From: Coriaria nepalensis
Lineage: Eukaryota; Streptophyta; Magnoliopsida; Cucurbitales; Coriariaceae
Reading direction: 5' to 3'
Length of the DNA: 64,000 nt
NCBI GenBank assembly: GCA_027186245.1
Contig: CP114500.1
Coordinates: 3,110,001 to 3,174,000, forward strand
Part shown: piece after piece, positions 1-12,192 of the stretch
How the letters are laid out: the number at the start of each line of letters is the position of its first letter
Position numbering within the stretch: position 1 is the stretch's first letter
Made by a program: the position numbers and the translations under genes
The notes under the pieces: model-generated
Seen by the model: only the letters and a program-made list of their open reading frames with translations
Database searches by the model: none
What the model was told of the DNA's origin: nothing

Positions 1-2849
1 TATGTATAAATATATCTTATTATATGAGTTTTTGATGTAATTTTGTAAATTAGGGAGTTTAGTTTAAATGGTTATTCAATATCATCTTTAAAGGATAGTT
101 TAGGATAGGGACAGAGTTAGAAAAAAAAATGGAAATAAGAGGATAAAATATATTAAATAAAAATTAGGAAAAAAGAAAATTATGAAAATTTTAAGTATTT
201 ATATACAAAATTTTAATAATTTAAACCAAAATTCTAATGTTTGGAATGGTGATGATGAGTAATGCTCCTCTTCTGTATCCATACGACTCCATCGTGATTG
301 AAAATTAAAATCATTAAAAAAAAAAAAAAATTAATCCGAGCTTTTTATTATTATTATTATTATTATTATTTTAAATAGTAATCTTATAAGTTTTATTTTA
401 TAATTTCAATAAGTTTAAGCTTTAGAAATTAAAATCTTGAAAACCCCAAAATTTAAGGAGTTAATTTCTAAAATCTACGAAAATCCAAAGTTGTAGTCCT
501 TAGAATTGCCTTGGATACCACTTGAGACGGGCATAAGAAGTTTATAATATTTCCTCTCGTAAGTCTTCTAATTCTAATTCCTCTTAATTCAGAAATTTGT
601 CACATGCCACTTCACTCAATAATTAGACTTTCAATAAAGTAAACGGTTTAACATCTTTTGGATGCGAATACAATTGTTTCAGATGCCGAAATGCTGGCTT
701 GCCCATAACAGCTTTTCACACAAACCTATATCCATACATCATTTGGGAGGAACGCTACTATTTGATGATCTATCTCCAGCTTGCAAACAGAGAGTTAATC
801 AAAAGGGACAACACTAATAATTGTCGTTTACATAGCTAATTACTGTTCAATGCAACCCACAAATTTAGTTTAGTTTAGTTTTTTTTTTTTTTTTTTTTCA
901 AATAGTTTTAACTTTAATTATTATTGTAGTAAGTGAAATATTATTAACTAAAGAATAGATTACAAATTGGATGTAGAGTAGTTATATATGCTAAAATCTA
1001 AACAAGTCAAATAGTAGCTAAATTTAAGTTTGTTGATATTGAGAAAATTTACTTAAAAAAATTTGTGGGTTAGATGTAAAATGATACGGGTATATCAGAA
1101 ATTTAGAGTGGACTTTATATTATAAAAATAATAAATGTGATGTTAAAAATATTAAAAAAATTAATTTAATTTAAAAAAAAAATAGACAAAAAGATCAAAA
1201 TTAATCAGGATTCTATTCTTTTCGACCTATTTACTAACGAACGGACTAAACTAATACTAATACTAATAAAATAAATAATAAATAAAAATAATTACAGAAA
1301 TAAAATTTTAAAAATGCGATTAAAAATAATTACAGAAACTTAATTATTTTTTTATATATTTTAACGGATTTATCCACTTGGCTTCTATATGGTATCTATG
1401 GTGTTGGTTTTTTAAAATTTCGTACCATGAATTTATCCTTTTTTTTTTATATATTTATAACTCTAAAATCTCCTAATTTTTTTATATATTTTTATTTTAA
1501 CTCAATGAAGCTTTGAGCTTTATCAACAGAGATCAAACTCTAATCATGATGACTAGTCCAGTCACCATGACTGTGGAGCGAGCTTATCAATGTAGTTTAA
1601 GTTTAAATATAAAAAAAATTACATTAATAGATGAATTTTGAGTGATTTATTATAACAAATACACATTTTGGATGATTCATGATACTTTTCCCTTTAAAAA
1701 AACCGGAAGTGTAAATGCTTTAAATCCGATTTGAAATAGAAGCTTTTAAACAATAGCTTTCGGTGGGAATCAAAGCACAGTAGGCCCAATAGTAATGATA
1801 AACGTTCAGAGTCAAAGCTTAATGGACCATTTTATCTTATCCGGGCCATTTAAGTTGCTCCAGATTCTCGTACATAATTTTATTCTGAGCCCAGCTCAAA
1901 ATACCGACTGTCAACGCCCAATAGCTCAGATTATAGAAGACGGAAAAGCCCAGCCCATTGATCTCCTCTTTGTCTTATGGCGTTTCGGCATGTTCTTACA
2001 TGAAATAGTGGGTCTCTTTTTTCTTTTTTTTTTTGTGGCCAAAAAGTAGTGGAATTCTCTTCTTCTGCTTCACCATTTTGTTCTGTGAACTGTTGTAAGT
2101 ACTTGGAATCCCCTTCTCCTGCTAATTTTCCAGTCTTTTTTTTTTTATCTAATTTTATTCTCCACTGGGTTAAAATTTGTTGTGCTTGTTGTGCATTCTT
2201 TGCTGCTTACCCCCCCACTCGAGAAGTAATGATTAGATGTAGTTAAACTGTAAAATTGAAGACATCACCCATGAAAAGCTAAAGAGCCATTACCAAAAAA
2301 AATTCCCATTTTTCTAGGACTGTTCTTAAAAGGTAAAAGGCTGTTGGCTCGATGATGAGTTTTAAGGGACGTGAATTTCTGCACGGTATTTATTTGATTG
2401 TTGAATCCATCTAATAGTATTCAATCTCATCCTTTTTATTTTGTAATGTCATGATATTTTTTGTGTTGTGGATTGATTGGTTTGGTCTCAGTTAACTGAT
2501 GTAATTCAGTAAACTGAGGATAGTTTGAGCTTAAGTGGTGCCCACTATATGGGACCTGCCATCCTCTCTCACATTGGTTGCATACACTCAATGCATTAGA
2601 CATCCTACCGGGTAGTGTTGCGGATTTCATTCGGGTCCATTTCTTAGCTGCATAAGCTTTTGGAAGGACTGATGCTAAGTTATTACCGGACGAGACTGAT
2701 CTGTCTTTTCGTATTCTCTTAGTTATTACCTTCGATGTTGATGGCTTTGTTCATCTTATCATTTGAGTTTTTTAATATGAGCTTGTAATAGACAAGTAGG
2801 AACTTGGGGGAAATTTTCAGGCAAAAAGTGTTCAATTGATCGGAGAAAA

Positions 2850-3234
2850 AGATGGCCAATAGTAATTCCAATGCGAAGAAGATCAAAAATCCAAGAAATG
2901 GACTTTCTGTGAGTTATTTTCTTGCATTATGATTTCTTTATATCCTTTCATTGAAATCTCTTGACTACAACTTCTATGACTACATGATAGGTAAGGGTTT
3001 CTCCAAGAAGACAACAAAACAAGAGAATCTTAAGGTCAAGTAGAGTATCCAAGGGAAAGCAAAGGACCAACCGGCCCCTAGTCAAGATGAATCGCGAAAG
3101 AAACTTCTTTTCGGAAAATCGAAAAGCAAAGAGAAGTCAAATCCAAAATTCTTGAAAAAATCAAAGAGCAATAATACTTCAAAACAAGACGAGACGAGGA
3201 AAAGCCTCAAAAGGAAAAAAGAGACCAAGCACTA
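2850..3234 (+). pseudogene. Lysine-rich coding-like remnant, unrecognised
   Basis: An ATG at about 2852 opens a short lysine- and asparagine-rich frame that runs into a good splice donor (TCT|GTGAGT near 2909). After a TAG and GTAAGG near 2990, another frame resumes with GKGFSKKTTKQENLKVK. It then reads, after one in-frame stop, a stretch rich in Lys and Ser (ending KSLKRKKETKH, stop). The composition is much more coding-like than the flanking DNA, but no domain is recognisable and a stop interrupts the frame. It could be a decayed gene, part of a retroelement, or chance in purine-rich DNA. Confidence 0.2.
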
Positions 3235-4336
3235 AGGAAACGGAAGGAAAAAACGATGCCAAAATTACAATGCATAAAAACGATGAGATCCCGAGCTAAT
3301 GCCAAAAAACGTAAGTTCACAAGGAATCGAATCAAGAGCTAATGATTGAACGGAGAACAAGAGTGATGAGGTGTCTAGGTCTGATTGCTCCTTCCAGCTC
3401 TCCGTTCCTCACAAAACGTAAGTTCCTAAGAGTTTGTGAAAATCGTTTCGTGGTTTTCATTTTGGTCTTCTTAGATTGAAGCTAATGGTCTTGTTTAACA
3501 TGATTGTGAATGGAAAATTCTCAAAACCGTTTCTTCCTTTTTAGACCACCTTACTAGCTCTCTAACTTCAAACTATTTTTGAGTCAATGCTTTGCTTATA
3601 TGTGCTCTGGAATGAGTATGTAAGATTGTAAACTACAGTTTGGGTAGATTGTGAGACAAAACTGGAGTTTGGGCTAGAAAACATTTGGAACGTTGTGATG
3701 GCCCAATGGGCTTTTAGTTAATATAACTTGCTTCGATACAAAAAAAAAGTCTGATAATTTGTTTTTTATGTTTACTTCCTTTTTCATTTTTGTATTCTTT
3801 ATATGGTGAAACATTACAATACTCTCTGATTCCAGACAGTGGCAACATTTAGAAGCTTGTTCCTGCAAAGAATAACACCATTTGTCTTCTTCATAAGAAG
3901 AAAGAGAGGGGGGCCCACTTTGTATTGTCCCATTTATATCCCTCTACCTCTCTTGGTGAAACCTACATCTTGGGAAGCACAGCAAGGCAGAAGTATACTT
4001 CAAATCAATTTCTGAGATTCCATCTGTACAATATGATCAAAACTCAAATTTATGTAAACTGTAATCATATAATAAGATTCTAAACCATAGGAGGTGTGTT
4101 AGTTAATTTAATCTGATTATGATAGATATTAAACTCTTGCAAAAATAATATGAAATGGGAATAAATCAAGACACTAATCATATACATTATAAACCACTTA
4201 CAGTCTGAATCAACTGCAATGCTGCCCCCTCCTTCTGAACTAATCTGCTGCCTCCTTTGCTGTCGGGTTGTACTGCCATCTCTCCCCTCTTCAGATGTTG
4301 AACTCAGCAAGCAACTATTATGATTCAGATATATGT

Positions 4337-4379
4337 GGGGGGGGCGGGGGGGGGGGGGGGGGCGGGGGGCCCCCCACCC
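4337..4379. repeat. G homopolymer block with GC hairpin end
   Basis: Runs of 8, 17 and 6 guanines are separated by single cytosines and followed directly by 6 cytosines, then ACCC. The block can form G-quadruplexes, and the terminal G6/C6 can fold back on itself. It is highly unusual in this AT-rich neighbourhood. It may be real or an assembly or polishing artefact. Confidence 0.85.
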
Positions 4380-5258
4380 AACATAATCACATGCAATTTT
4401 TAACTCTATTTGTTTTAATTTTTTGATAAATTGCTACACTTTTAAGATGTGATATACGTTTCTTTTTCTTTTTTCTTTTTTTAATATTTTAATACAGAGC
4501 TTTTACTAGAACAAAACTCTAAGAAGTCTGCTTATAAAAGTAAAGAATCCAAAAAAAGAAGAGGAAAAATTCAACAAATATATGTGTATTAGTAAGATAA
4601 ACAGAGTATTGATGACTATTGAGGTGTGAAAGTGAAACATGAGAGAGAGAGAAATGGAAGTGGAATTTTGGTTGGGCCGGGCCACCTGCTGTACTGTGGC
4701 CTTTGAAACTTCTCCGAAAAAGATAGTTTGAGGTCGGCGCCACCGTGTTTAAGTAAACAAAATTATGAAAATCAACCGTGACACGTCACTCAGTACCACT
4801 TTTGGGCCTTTTCACACACCTACCAAACTCCACCCAATCCTCCTCCTCCACAAATTAGTTTGCCACCGTTTTCCACATGGAATGGAATTAGCACTCACTT
4901 CCCACTACTTCTTCCTTTTTAACAATCCAGTTGTTAATCATTTTTAAGCTAAATCTCTAACCCATTCTTTCCCACTCACTTAGTATCCTAAAGTTGTAAC
5001 TTGTAGCATAAATGATGAATAAAAATGAAAGAGAAAGAGAGAGAGAGGGGGAGAGAGATTTAAAAAGTACCTGTCACTCTTCTTTTTAGCTCTAGTGCTC
5101 TAACCATTACAAGACTGGAGTTGGTCTTTCAGTTTTCTCTTCCTCGATCTTGTGTAACCCATAGCCACCAAACCAAACACAGAAGCACTACACTCTTCTG
5201 ATATTCATTGTTGGAGGTGTATTTAATCTCCTGCATCTCCTCCTACCGTACGTACAAC

Positions 5259-6065
5259 ATGCTTCCTTTTCAGGTCTATAACTACGGCTTCCACAGCTGC
5301 TCCAGCCGGTTCAATCACAACGGATCAACACCACATCCACGCTACGATCATCATGTCGATCACCATCATTTGGACAACACCGCCAGCGGTGGAGATTACT
5401 CCACGTCCACCATGTGGAAAATTGGAAAAAACTCTGCGGAAGCTGGAAAGAGTCACAAGGAAGCAGAGAGAAGACGCAGGCAGAGAATCAACGCTCACTT
5501 ATCGACACTCCGCTCTCTCCTCCCTAACTCCGCGGCCAAGGCCGACAAGGCGTCGCTGCTCGCCGCGGTGGTGAGTTCCGTCAAGGAGCTGAGGAATCAG
5601 GCGGCGGAGATTGCGGTTCAGTATGGAGACCTATGCTGTGGCGGCCAGAAAAGTACTGGATTGCAGGCGGAGTATGATCGGTTTTGTTTTCCGAGCGAGG
5701 TCGACGAGACAAGTCTTGGTTACTGCGACGGGGAAGGGAAGGTGATGAAAGCGGTTGTGTGCTGCGACGACAGGCCCGGTCTGAACCGGGATTTGGCGCA
5801 AGCTATCCGGTCCTTTGGGACTAAACCGATTCAGGCCGAGATGATGACGATAGGTGGGCGGACCAAGAACCTTATGGTGTTGAAATGGGCTGGAGAGTCT
5901 GGAGACGATGAACAAGTTGGGGCTCTGAAGCGGGCTTTGAAGGCTGTGGTTGAGAAACGGACCGTCGATACTGGGCCGGATCACAGTTTGTCTTCAGGAA
6001 ATAAGCGGGCTCGGATCATTAACTGTCCTTATGGACAAGACAATTCATCCAGTATCCGGTCTTAA
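5259..6065 (+). CDS. bHLH transcription factor with ACT-like domain (bHLH30/32/51/106/107 type)
   Basis: This intronless gene encodes a 268-residue nuclear DNA-binding protein. I chose the ATG at 5259; the open frame extends 17 codons upstream, but only to a TTG. Residues 65-115 form the bHLH. The basic region HKEAERRRRQRIN carries the His66-Glu70-Arg74 set expected for E-box/G-box binding, and helix 2 begins with DKASLLAAVV. Residues about 160-235 (from KVMKAVVCCDDRPGLNRDL to the KRALKAVVEKR helix) match the C-terminal ACT-like dimerisation domain of this plant subfamily. The N terminus is rich in His, Tyr and Ser. The length fits the family. The regulatory target is not visible here; some relatives act in guard-cell, auxin or ABA responses, but function cannot be transferred safely. 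The name is confident at family level, not for a specific orthologue. Confidence 0.93.
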   Translation: MLPFQVYNYGFHSCSSRFNHNGSTPHPRYDHHVDHHHLDNTASGGDYSTSTMWKIGKNSAEAGKSHKEAERRRRQRINAHLSTLRSLLPNSAAKADKASLLAAVVSSVKELRNQAAEIAVQYGDLCCGGQKSTGLQAEYDRFCFPSEVDETSLGYCDGEGKVMKAVVCCDDRPGLNRDLAQAIRSFGTKPIQAEMMTIGGRTKNLMVLKWAGESGDDEQVGALKRALKAVVEKRTVDTGPDHSLSSGNKRARIINCPYGQDNSSSIRS

Positions 6066-7552
6066 TGGGTTTAGAGTTGGTCTAGGGCCCTCTTTTGAGA
6101 ATTTAATCAGTAGTTAGATTGATTTACGACGTGTCGTTTTTACCGTTCGATGTTTAGTGGCTATATAGTAGACAAATAATAGATGTTAGGAAAAAACAGA
6201 TAGGTATCAAATCTTGTTTACACTACGTTTAGAAAGAGAATAAAATGAGAAGAAAAAAAATATTTTTGTGTCTACTTAGTTATATAGAGAATGAAAAAAA
6301 TAAATCTAAAAATAAATTAATATATAATATTTTGATATTAAAAAATTATAAAAATTATAATAATATTATAATAAAATTTATAATATATATAAAATATTAT
6401 ACATAAATAAATAGTTTGAAAGATTCTCAGAGATATATATTTTTATAAAAATGAAATAATATTTTTATGAGAATTATTTTATTTTATTTCATTTTATTTT
6501 AAATTAAGTTAAATGATAAAATAAAAAATCATTTAATTTTTACCGAATATCAAACGGGGATCCCCATAGCCTTTAGCTTAGGAAATCAAAAGAGAGAGAA
6601 CCATGGTCTTGGGTCTAGACTCATTATATGATAATTTATTTCTTACAAATGTTCGAAAGATTGTTGTCCTAACACTATCTTCTACGTATTGAAGACGAAC
6701 ACCATCACTTATTGAGTTAAAGACACAGGACAACTGGATATGAAGGTTCGTGAATGAAACCGTCAAACTAGTCCCTACATTTTTGGGATTGACATATATA
6801 TCATACTTCAGTATTTGTTTCTTTTCACACTTGGAAAAGAAAAAATAAAATAAAATTTAAAAAAATGAAAAACATTTTTCTATTCATAATTCTGGATAAG
6901 ATTATGTCGTGTTCATGATCGACTCTGTTGGCATATTTATCTCAAAAATAAAAAAATATAAAAAAATATATATATATGTATATATATATCTTCTTCTTTC
7001 CAAATTAATAAATTTATATGTTCTTGTTCCTGCTTTCCTGGAAATTGATTTGCAAATAGCTCGAAGAAAAGTAGAACATGGTCTGGAGAATTCGTAAGTA
7101 CATTTTTACTGCATCAAGTGAAGTTAATCCATCATTGATGAACATATAGATCACTTATCAGAATAGATCTCGTAATACTTAACTGTAGGTCCAAGAGCAT
7201 CTTCCTTCCAGTGTTCATATTTACCTGGTCTGTCCAATTTCTCTGCTAATTTATTCAGAAAGCGCCATCGTTTGAACCCTGTGGGTAATGGGTTCTCCTG
7301 CTTTTCTTCTTCTTCTTCTTCTTTTATCTTTGGTTTCTTGAACATAATTTCTTTTTATGATTTATAGCTCTTTAATGCCTTATATATACTTGATACCTAA
7401 CAGATTAAGGAAAATATTAGTCAAAATCATTTTCAAGCTAAGCCTCCACTAAAGTAAGTTTCTGTTTTCCATTTTTGTATAGAAGAATGATATAAAATCA
7501 TCAATTTATTCGATCTGTAATGGGCCTAATGGCTTCTTTCATTTGTTCAAGC
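6066..7552. other. AT-rich intergenic region downstream of bHLH gene
   Basis: This holds the 3' end of the bHLH gene followed by very AT-rich DNA (about 6225-6560). A TA-rich tract lies near 6966-6990. No intact gene is visible. A coding-like minus-strand frame at 7151-7345 is listed separately. The beginning of the carbonic anhydrase pseudogene probably lies somewhere in the last few hundred bases, but its transit-peptide exons are not recognisable. Confidence 0.6.
7151..7345 (-). other. Short coding-like frame, unrecognised
   Basis: This minus-strand frame of 64 codons starts MFKKPKIKEEEEEEKQ and continues with a basic/aromatic section including GFKRWRFLNKLAEKLDRPGK and ending VKYYEIYSDK. 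The glutamate run comes from a CTT microsatellite on the plus strand. The second half has a protein-like composition (Trp, Tyr, Lys, Asp) rather than the Ile/Phe/Lys mix of random AT-rich frames. I do not recognise a family. It lies antisense, just upstream of the carbonic anhydrase pseudogene. It could be an exon of a lost gene or chance. Confidence 0.2.
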
Positions 7553-8855
7553 TCAAAGGCTTTGAACAATTTCTTGGGGCAGCTTACTCAAGAACTTGCA
7601 GATCTTAAAGTACAAAATGTTGGTAAAGTTAATCAGGATTACAACCTGTTCGATGAAATGCGTCAAAGATTTCTGAGCTTTAAGAAGCATAACTACTTGT
7701 AAGTAGCTGCAAAAAATAAGGAGATGAAGCTTTTGATGAAAATAAATATTGAATGGGCTTTTGCTTTTACTTCTAGAGTTATGTAGTTTGACACTTCGCT
7801 GTTTCGTATCGATCAGGGAAAAAATTGATCGTTTTCGAGCTCTTGCTGAAGCACAAGCCCCTAAGGTGATTGTGATTTTTATCTTAGAAAAAAGATCCAT
7901 AGAAATATATGAGTTGGAAAAAAAAAAAAAAACTTACGAGTTCGAGAACAGATTATGGTGATTGGTTGTGCAGATTCTCAAGTATGCCCCACCAACATCT
8001 TAGGATTTCAACCTGGAGAAGCTTTCATGATTCGGAACGTGGCTAATATCGTCACCCCATTTCAGGTATTAATCAACTCTCTATCTAATATTGCATACTT
8101 GATTATGTGATGTAAACCAATATGTTAGTTACTTTCGTGTAGAATGGACTAAACCGAAACAAATGCTGCACTTGAATTCGCCGTAAATACTCTTGAGGTT
8201 AGAATTCCCCTTATTTCCCTTAACTTTCTCCATTCAGTGTTAATCACGAGATGTTTCATATCGATGTGATGATAACTTTAGGTTGAGCATATATTAGTAG
8301 TTGGGCATAGTAAGTGTGGAGGAATTGAGGCTCTGCTTAGCGATGAATATCATTCGATTGACTCAACGTATTTATCTCTCCTTTCTCTCTATTTGAATAT
8401 CAATTTTTCCAGTTCATTTGATCTGTTTCCCTTACTCCAAGTTTTGTTCTGGTTTTTTCAGTAGCTTTCTTCGCAGCTGGGTTGTTAATGCAAGTGTTGC
8501 CAAATCAAGAACAAAATCTGCTGCTTCTCACCTTAGTTCTCACCAGCAATGTAAATATTGTGAGAAGGTTAAAAAAAAAAAAAAAAAAACTCGTGATTTA
8601 CGTATGAAAAGCTTAATCTGTGTAAATGAATCCCTTATTTAAGTAAATATATTATGCAGGAATCAATCAAGGATTCAATGTTGAACTTAGTAACGTACCC
8701 CATGGATTGAAGAGAATGTAAAGAAAGAGTTGATTACCGTTCATGGAGGGTATTATGATTTCTGGGATTGTACATTTGAAAAGTGTGCCCTTGACACTAA
8801 CACTAACTCTAAGAATGGAAGATTTGTGGTCAAAGATACATCATTTTGGTGTTGA
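7553..8855 (+). pseudogene. Beta-carbonic anhydrase (betaCA5-like) pseudogene, two frameshifts
   Basis: The exons of a plant beta-carbonic anhydrase (CO2 hydration, zinc enzyme) are still readable. About 7553-7698 gives FDEMRQRFLSFKKHNYL. 7817-7865 gives RFRALAEAQAPK. About 7953-8066 gives [18 protein letters not shown] and [10 protein letters not shown]. About 8144-8197 gives ETNAALEFAVNTLE. 8282-8369 gives VVGHSKCGGIEALLSDEYHS. About 8461-8568 gives SWVVNASVAKSRTKSAA. About 8661-8855 ends HGGYYDFWDCTFEK...FWC-stop. The zinc ligands (Cys in CADS, His and Cys in HSKCGG) persist and introns are kept, so it is not a processed copy. It is broken: the exon near 8144 has one extra base before GAAACA, and the last exon has one extra base before TGGATTGAAGAG, each shifting the frame. 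No transit peptide is found. Family identity is secure; loss of function is inferred from the two shifts. Confidence 0.8.
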
Positions 8856-9171
8856 CTTCCTTCTCTGCTACTCGATATACGTGTATATATATATATATAT
8901 ATGGTCAAAGATAAACCAATATCTCGACACGTTATATAACTTATAAGTGGATTGTTGCATTAATTGATAATATTTTTTTATAACTTTCAGTGATTTGAAT
9001 CTCAATATAATATTTGGCCGTAGATTTTATGTATGACGCTGATAGGCATTGTATTCAGGCAGACATTCCTAATTCAAAAAAGAAAGTCGTTATTTTTGAA
9101 AATTAATATTAAATGGATGTTTGTTCAACGACCAACACAATATATATTAAAATTTATTATAATTTTAGATA

Positions 9172-9209
<38 letters not shown>

Positions 9210-10480
9210 TAAATTAAGTAATATGAGAAAATAAATTGTTAAAATATTCTTACAAATTGCATAATCACTTGATTAGCGGCAAATAAATTTTTTGTTTCTT
9301 CTTAAAGAAATTTCAAAGGTGCATATAAAATGTGTGTTTTTTTTTTTTCTTTTCTTTTCTTTTTTTCCTTTTGCATGTGTTGTTGTTGTTGACTTCGAAA
9401 AAAGCGATACGAACCCTTTGAAAAATAATAAGAAAAATGGAAGTCGATAAAGTAATAAGAAAAAAATAATTTAGTCAAAGTTTGGGGGCTTGACTTTTGT
9501 ATTTACTAAGAGAAGACTTTTGTAGAGTAGAGGAATAGCCTCTCAGTCATGCACGGAAGCTAGTCGATAAATATGGAGAGAGAGAGAGATATGAAAAGGA
9601 TAAGGAGGGGAGAGTAGGTCCATACCCGAATCCATGTCCAAGAACATTGAACAATTTGTAGACAGAAGACACCGTCAAACCTAAATCGGTGTTGTCAGGT
9701 TTCTTAAATTCTTCGGTGCTTCGCTACGATCCACTTCACTAAAGCCTAATAAATATCTTCGAAGTATTATATCTCACTCAATCTTATAGCTCAAGTTAAG
9801 ACTGAGGCCACCTTTTATATTTCCATAATTTAATCGAACAACTTCCATTCCGTGATGCTAAATACTACCCTTAATTACCATTATTTATGGATGATGAAGA
9901 TCTTCTCTCTCATGTATCTGATGATATCTTTTATCGTGATATTCATATATTTGTAATTAAACCCTTATTTCTTCCAGCACGATGGGCCCACCCTTTTTCT
10001 GATCTGATTAGGTCAGGTTCACCGTCTAGTATTTGAGTTAAGAATATGAAAAATTCATTTCTTTCATAAAATTTTATGGGAAGAGCACAATCGTGAATGC
10101 TCTTAGTATGAAAATATTTTTATTCGATTAAAATGTAATTCTTTATAATTATGATGCGTGAAATAAGTGGACCCCTCCCTCACCTCTCACCTCTGACCAG
10201 CAGCAGCAGCAGCAGCAGCTTTTCTTCACTTGCTTTTCAATCCTACCCCCCCCCTCCCCATCCATTTCCTTCTCCCATCCATTTCCTTCTTCTCTCTCTC
10301 TCTCTCTCTCCAAACATCCCCTTCATCTCCTCCCACCATTTATTATAAACAATTCCACGTTACCAAATCCCTCCGCTCCCTCATCTCATCCCCTCCCCTC
10401 CCTTATTTTATTTGCATATATTCTAGACCATTCCGCCAATCAACGATCTCCAAAAAAAAAAATATTAAAAGAAAATAGAA
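8856..10480. other. Intergenic region and AHL promoter
   Basis: No gene is seen. The stretch has a (TA)n tract at about 9177-9204, T-rich runs near 9336-9365 and GA repeats near 9579-9590. Toward the AHL start come a CAG tract at 10198-10219 and long pyrimidine-rich blocks, including a CT run at about 10292-10310 that is typical of plant 5' leaders. TATTATAAAC at 10341 is a possible TATA box about 140 bases before the AHL ATG. Confidence 0.55.
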
Positions 10481-10481
10481 A

Positions 10482-11447
10482 ATGAAAGGAGAATATCTAG
10501 AAACCAAGAGTGAATCCCAAAACATGTTCTCGAAGCTTCAACAACAGCAGCAGCAGCAGCAAGTTCAAGCCCACCATCACAGCCCAAGCCCGCTCCAGAC
10601 CCACCCGTTTACCCATCCATTCCAAGTCAACCCGACCAGAGAATGCCAAACCTCCGAGGACGACAACACCGGCCGCAGCAATGGACCCCCGAACATCACG
10701 GCCCAAAAACAGCCCAAGCTCGAACAACAACAACACGATCGCCATTCTGGCGACGGAGCGTCCGTCGAAGTGGTCCGTCGCCCAAGAGGCCGTCCGCCGG
10801 GCTCCAAAAACCGCCCCAAACCACCCGTTATTATAACCGGAGACACCGAGCCTGCAATGAGCCCATACATTCTAGAAGTCCCTGGAGGAAACGACGTGGT
10901 TGAAGCCATCGCGCGCTTTTGCCGTCGCAAAAATATCGGCCTATGTGTCCTCACCGGATACGGAACCGTCGGAAATGTTACCCTCCGACAACCGTCCACG
11001 AATCCTGGAGCGACGGTCACCTTCCACGGCCGTTTCGACATACTATCCATTTGCGCTACCTTCATCCCCCACACGACATCCTATCCCGTCCCTAACGGCT
11101 TCACTATCTCACTCGCCGGACCACAAGGCCAGATCGTCGGAGGTTTAGTCTCCGGCGCGTTGATCGCAGTCGGAACGGTCTTCGTTATCGCCGCATCGTT
11201 CAATAATCCTATGTATCATCGTTTATCAGCTGACGACGAGGTTAGAAATTCAGTTTCTGGTAGCGGCGGCGGTGGTGGAGGTGCAGGTGAGGCTCAGTCC
11301 CCGCCGGATTCCGGAGGCGGAGAGAGTGGAGGACATGGTCCGTCTCACGAGTCGGGTGGAATACCAATGTATAGCTGCCACATGTCGTCCGATGTCATCT
11401 GGGCTCCCACAGCAAGACATCAGCCACCACCTCCCCCTCCGTATTAA
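10482..11447 (+). CDS. AT-hook motif nuclear-localized (AHL) protein, one AT-hook plus PPC domain
   Basis: This single-exon gene encodes 321 residues, typical of the intronless clade A AHL proteins, which bind AT-rich DNA and assemble through their PPC/DUF296 domain to modulate chromatin, growth and flowering. The order is: Met1; a polyglutamine run at about residues 20-27; a Pro/His-rich section; an AT-hook at 99-110 with the RGRPPGSKN core; a PPC domain at about 126-245 beginning MSPYILEVPGGNDVVEAI and including the family hexapeptide as GRFDIL (184-189) and the hydrophobic LVSGALIAVGTVFVIAASF; a Gly-rich linker (259-285); and a C-terminal polyproline run. The polyglutamine and polyproline tracts are encoded by simple repeats and may vary in length. 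Coding GC is much higher than the flanks. Assignment to an individual AHL number is not possible here. Confidence 0.95.
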   Translation: MKGEYLETKSESQNMFSKLQQQQQQQQVQAHHHSPSPLQTHPFTHPFQVNPTRECQTSEDDNTGRSNGPPNITAQKQPKLEQQQHDRHSGDGASVEVVRRPRGRPPGSKNRPKPPVIITGDTEPAMSPYILEVPGGNDVVEAIARFCRRKNIGLCVLTGYGTVGNVTLRQPSTNPGATVTFHGRFDILSICATFIPHTTSYPVPNGFTISLAGPQGQIVGGLVSGALIAVGTVFVIAASFNNPMYHRLSADDEVRNSVSGSGGGGGGAGEAQSPPDSGGGESGGHGPSHESGGIPMYSCHMSSDVIWAPTARHQPPPPPPY

Positions 11448-12192
11448 ATCATCGTCTCCTCTTAATTAATTAAAACTAATTTTACTCAATTTTTGTTTTT
11501 CTTTTCTTCCATTTCCTACCTTTTTAACTCCTAATATTATTATTAAACTTTCTTTAATATCTCCATTATCGGCTTTATTGCATGTTATGATTTGATACTT
11601 TTTCGATTATGAGTTAGTTACTGTCACATTAAGCAAGCAATCGTAATTAGAATTTAGAAATGGTAAATCTGGAAAAAAGTAAAAAGATAGTTAGGGGTAA
11701 AGTGTACGAGTGTATGAATGAGTAGCTGCAAAGCATTATTAGGGCTGTCGTCTAACATTCTGCACACAAAGCACCATGCAGCAGGGCAGATTAGTGTCAG
11801 GAGATAAAGCTGATTTTTCTGATTTTCAATTTTTTTTAAAAATAAAAAATATATATATATATATGTTATTATTATTATAGTCTGAGAAGCCTAGTTAAAG
11901 CTTCTTGGTATGAATGAAGTGATAAGATATGTTGATAGATAGATGATGCTTCTAGAGGTGGTTCTAGGGGAGCAGAGTAGGGTTTTAAACCTATCTGATT
12001 TGAATTTTTTTTGGGGAAAGTAAGTATAAACAATGAGAGTGGGGTTTTTGAAGCGAAACTGACCAGGCTTCTGAACTGGTCACAATGATCTGTACTTTCT
12101 TTTGTCTTCCTTAACTCATTTGGGCTCTATTCCCTGCATGCGCTTTCATATTTTCTTTAACGAAAGCAGAAAGAGACTTTGAAAATGTAAAA

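Larger units (their letters stand above)
1..5258. other. AT-rich intergenic region with simple repeats
   Basis: I see no convincing intact gene before the bHLH start. The stretch is AT-rich, with a (TTA)n tract at about 345-370, poly-A and poly-T runs, a G homopolymer block at 4337-4375 and GA-rich sequence at 5028-5060. Short open frames at 1795-2246, 4080-4310 and 4519-4947 lack recognisable domains and look like chance. A lysine-rich coding-like stretch near 2.85-3.24 kb is listed separately. The last few hundred bases are presumably the promoter and 5' leader of the bHLH gene. Confidence 0.6.

Noticed and set aside
1795..2246. Two adjoining plus-strand frames
   Set aside because: Low-complexity Phe/Leu-rich products with no motif and no support for transcription.
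5631..5984. Minus-strand open frame of 117 codons within the bHLH gene
   Set aside because: Antisense shadow of the ACT-like domain region; no recognisable motif.
10510..10903. Additional plus-strand frames inside the AHL gene
   Set aside because: They are alternative frames of the same exon, rich in Pro, Arg, Ser and Thr as expected for shifted reading.
10577..11074. Long minus-strand open frame of 165 codons opposite the AHL gene
   Set aside because: It is a shadow of the GC-rich AHL coding sequence; the product has no domain and the plus-strand protein is unmistakable.
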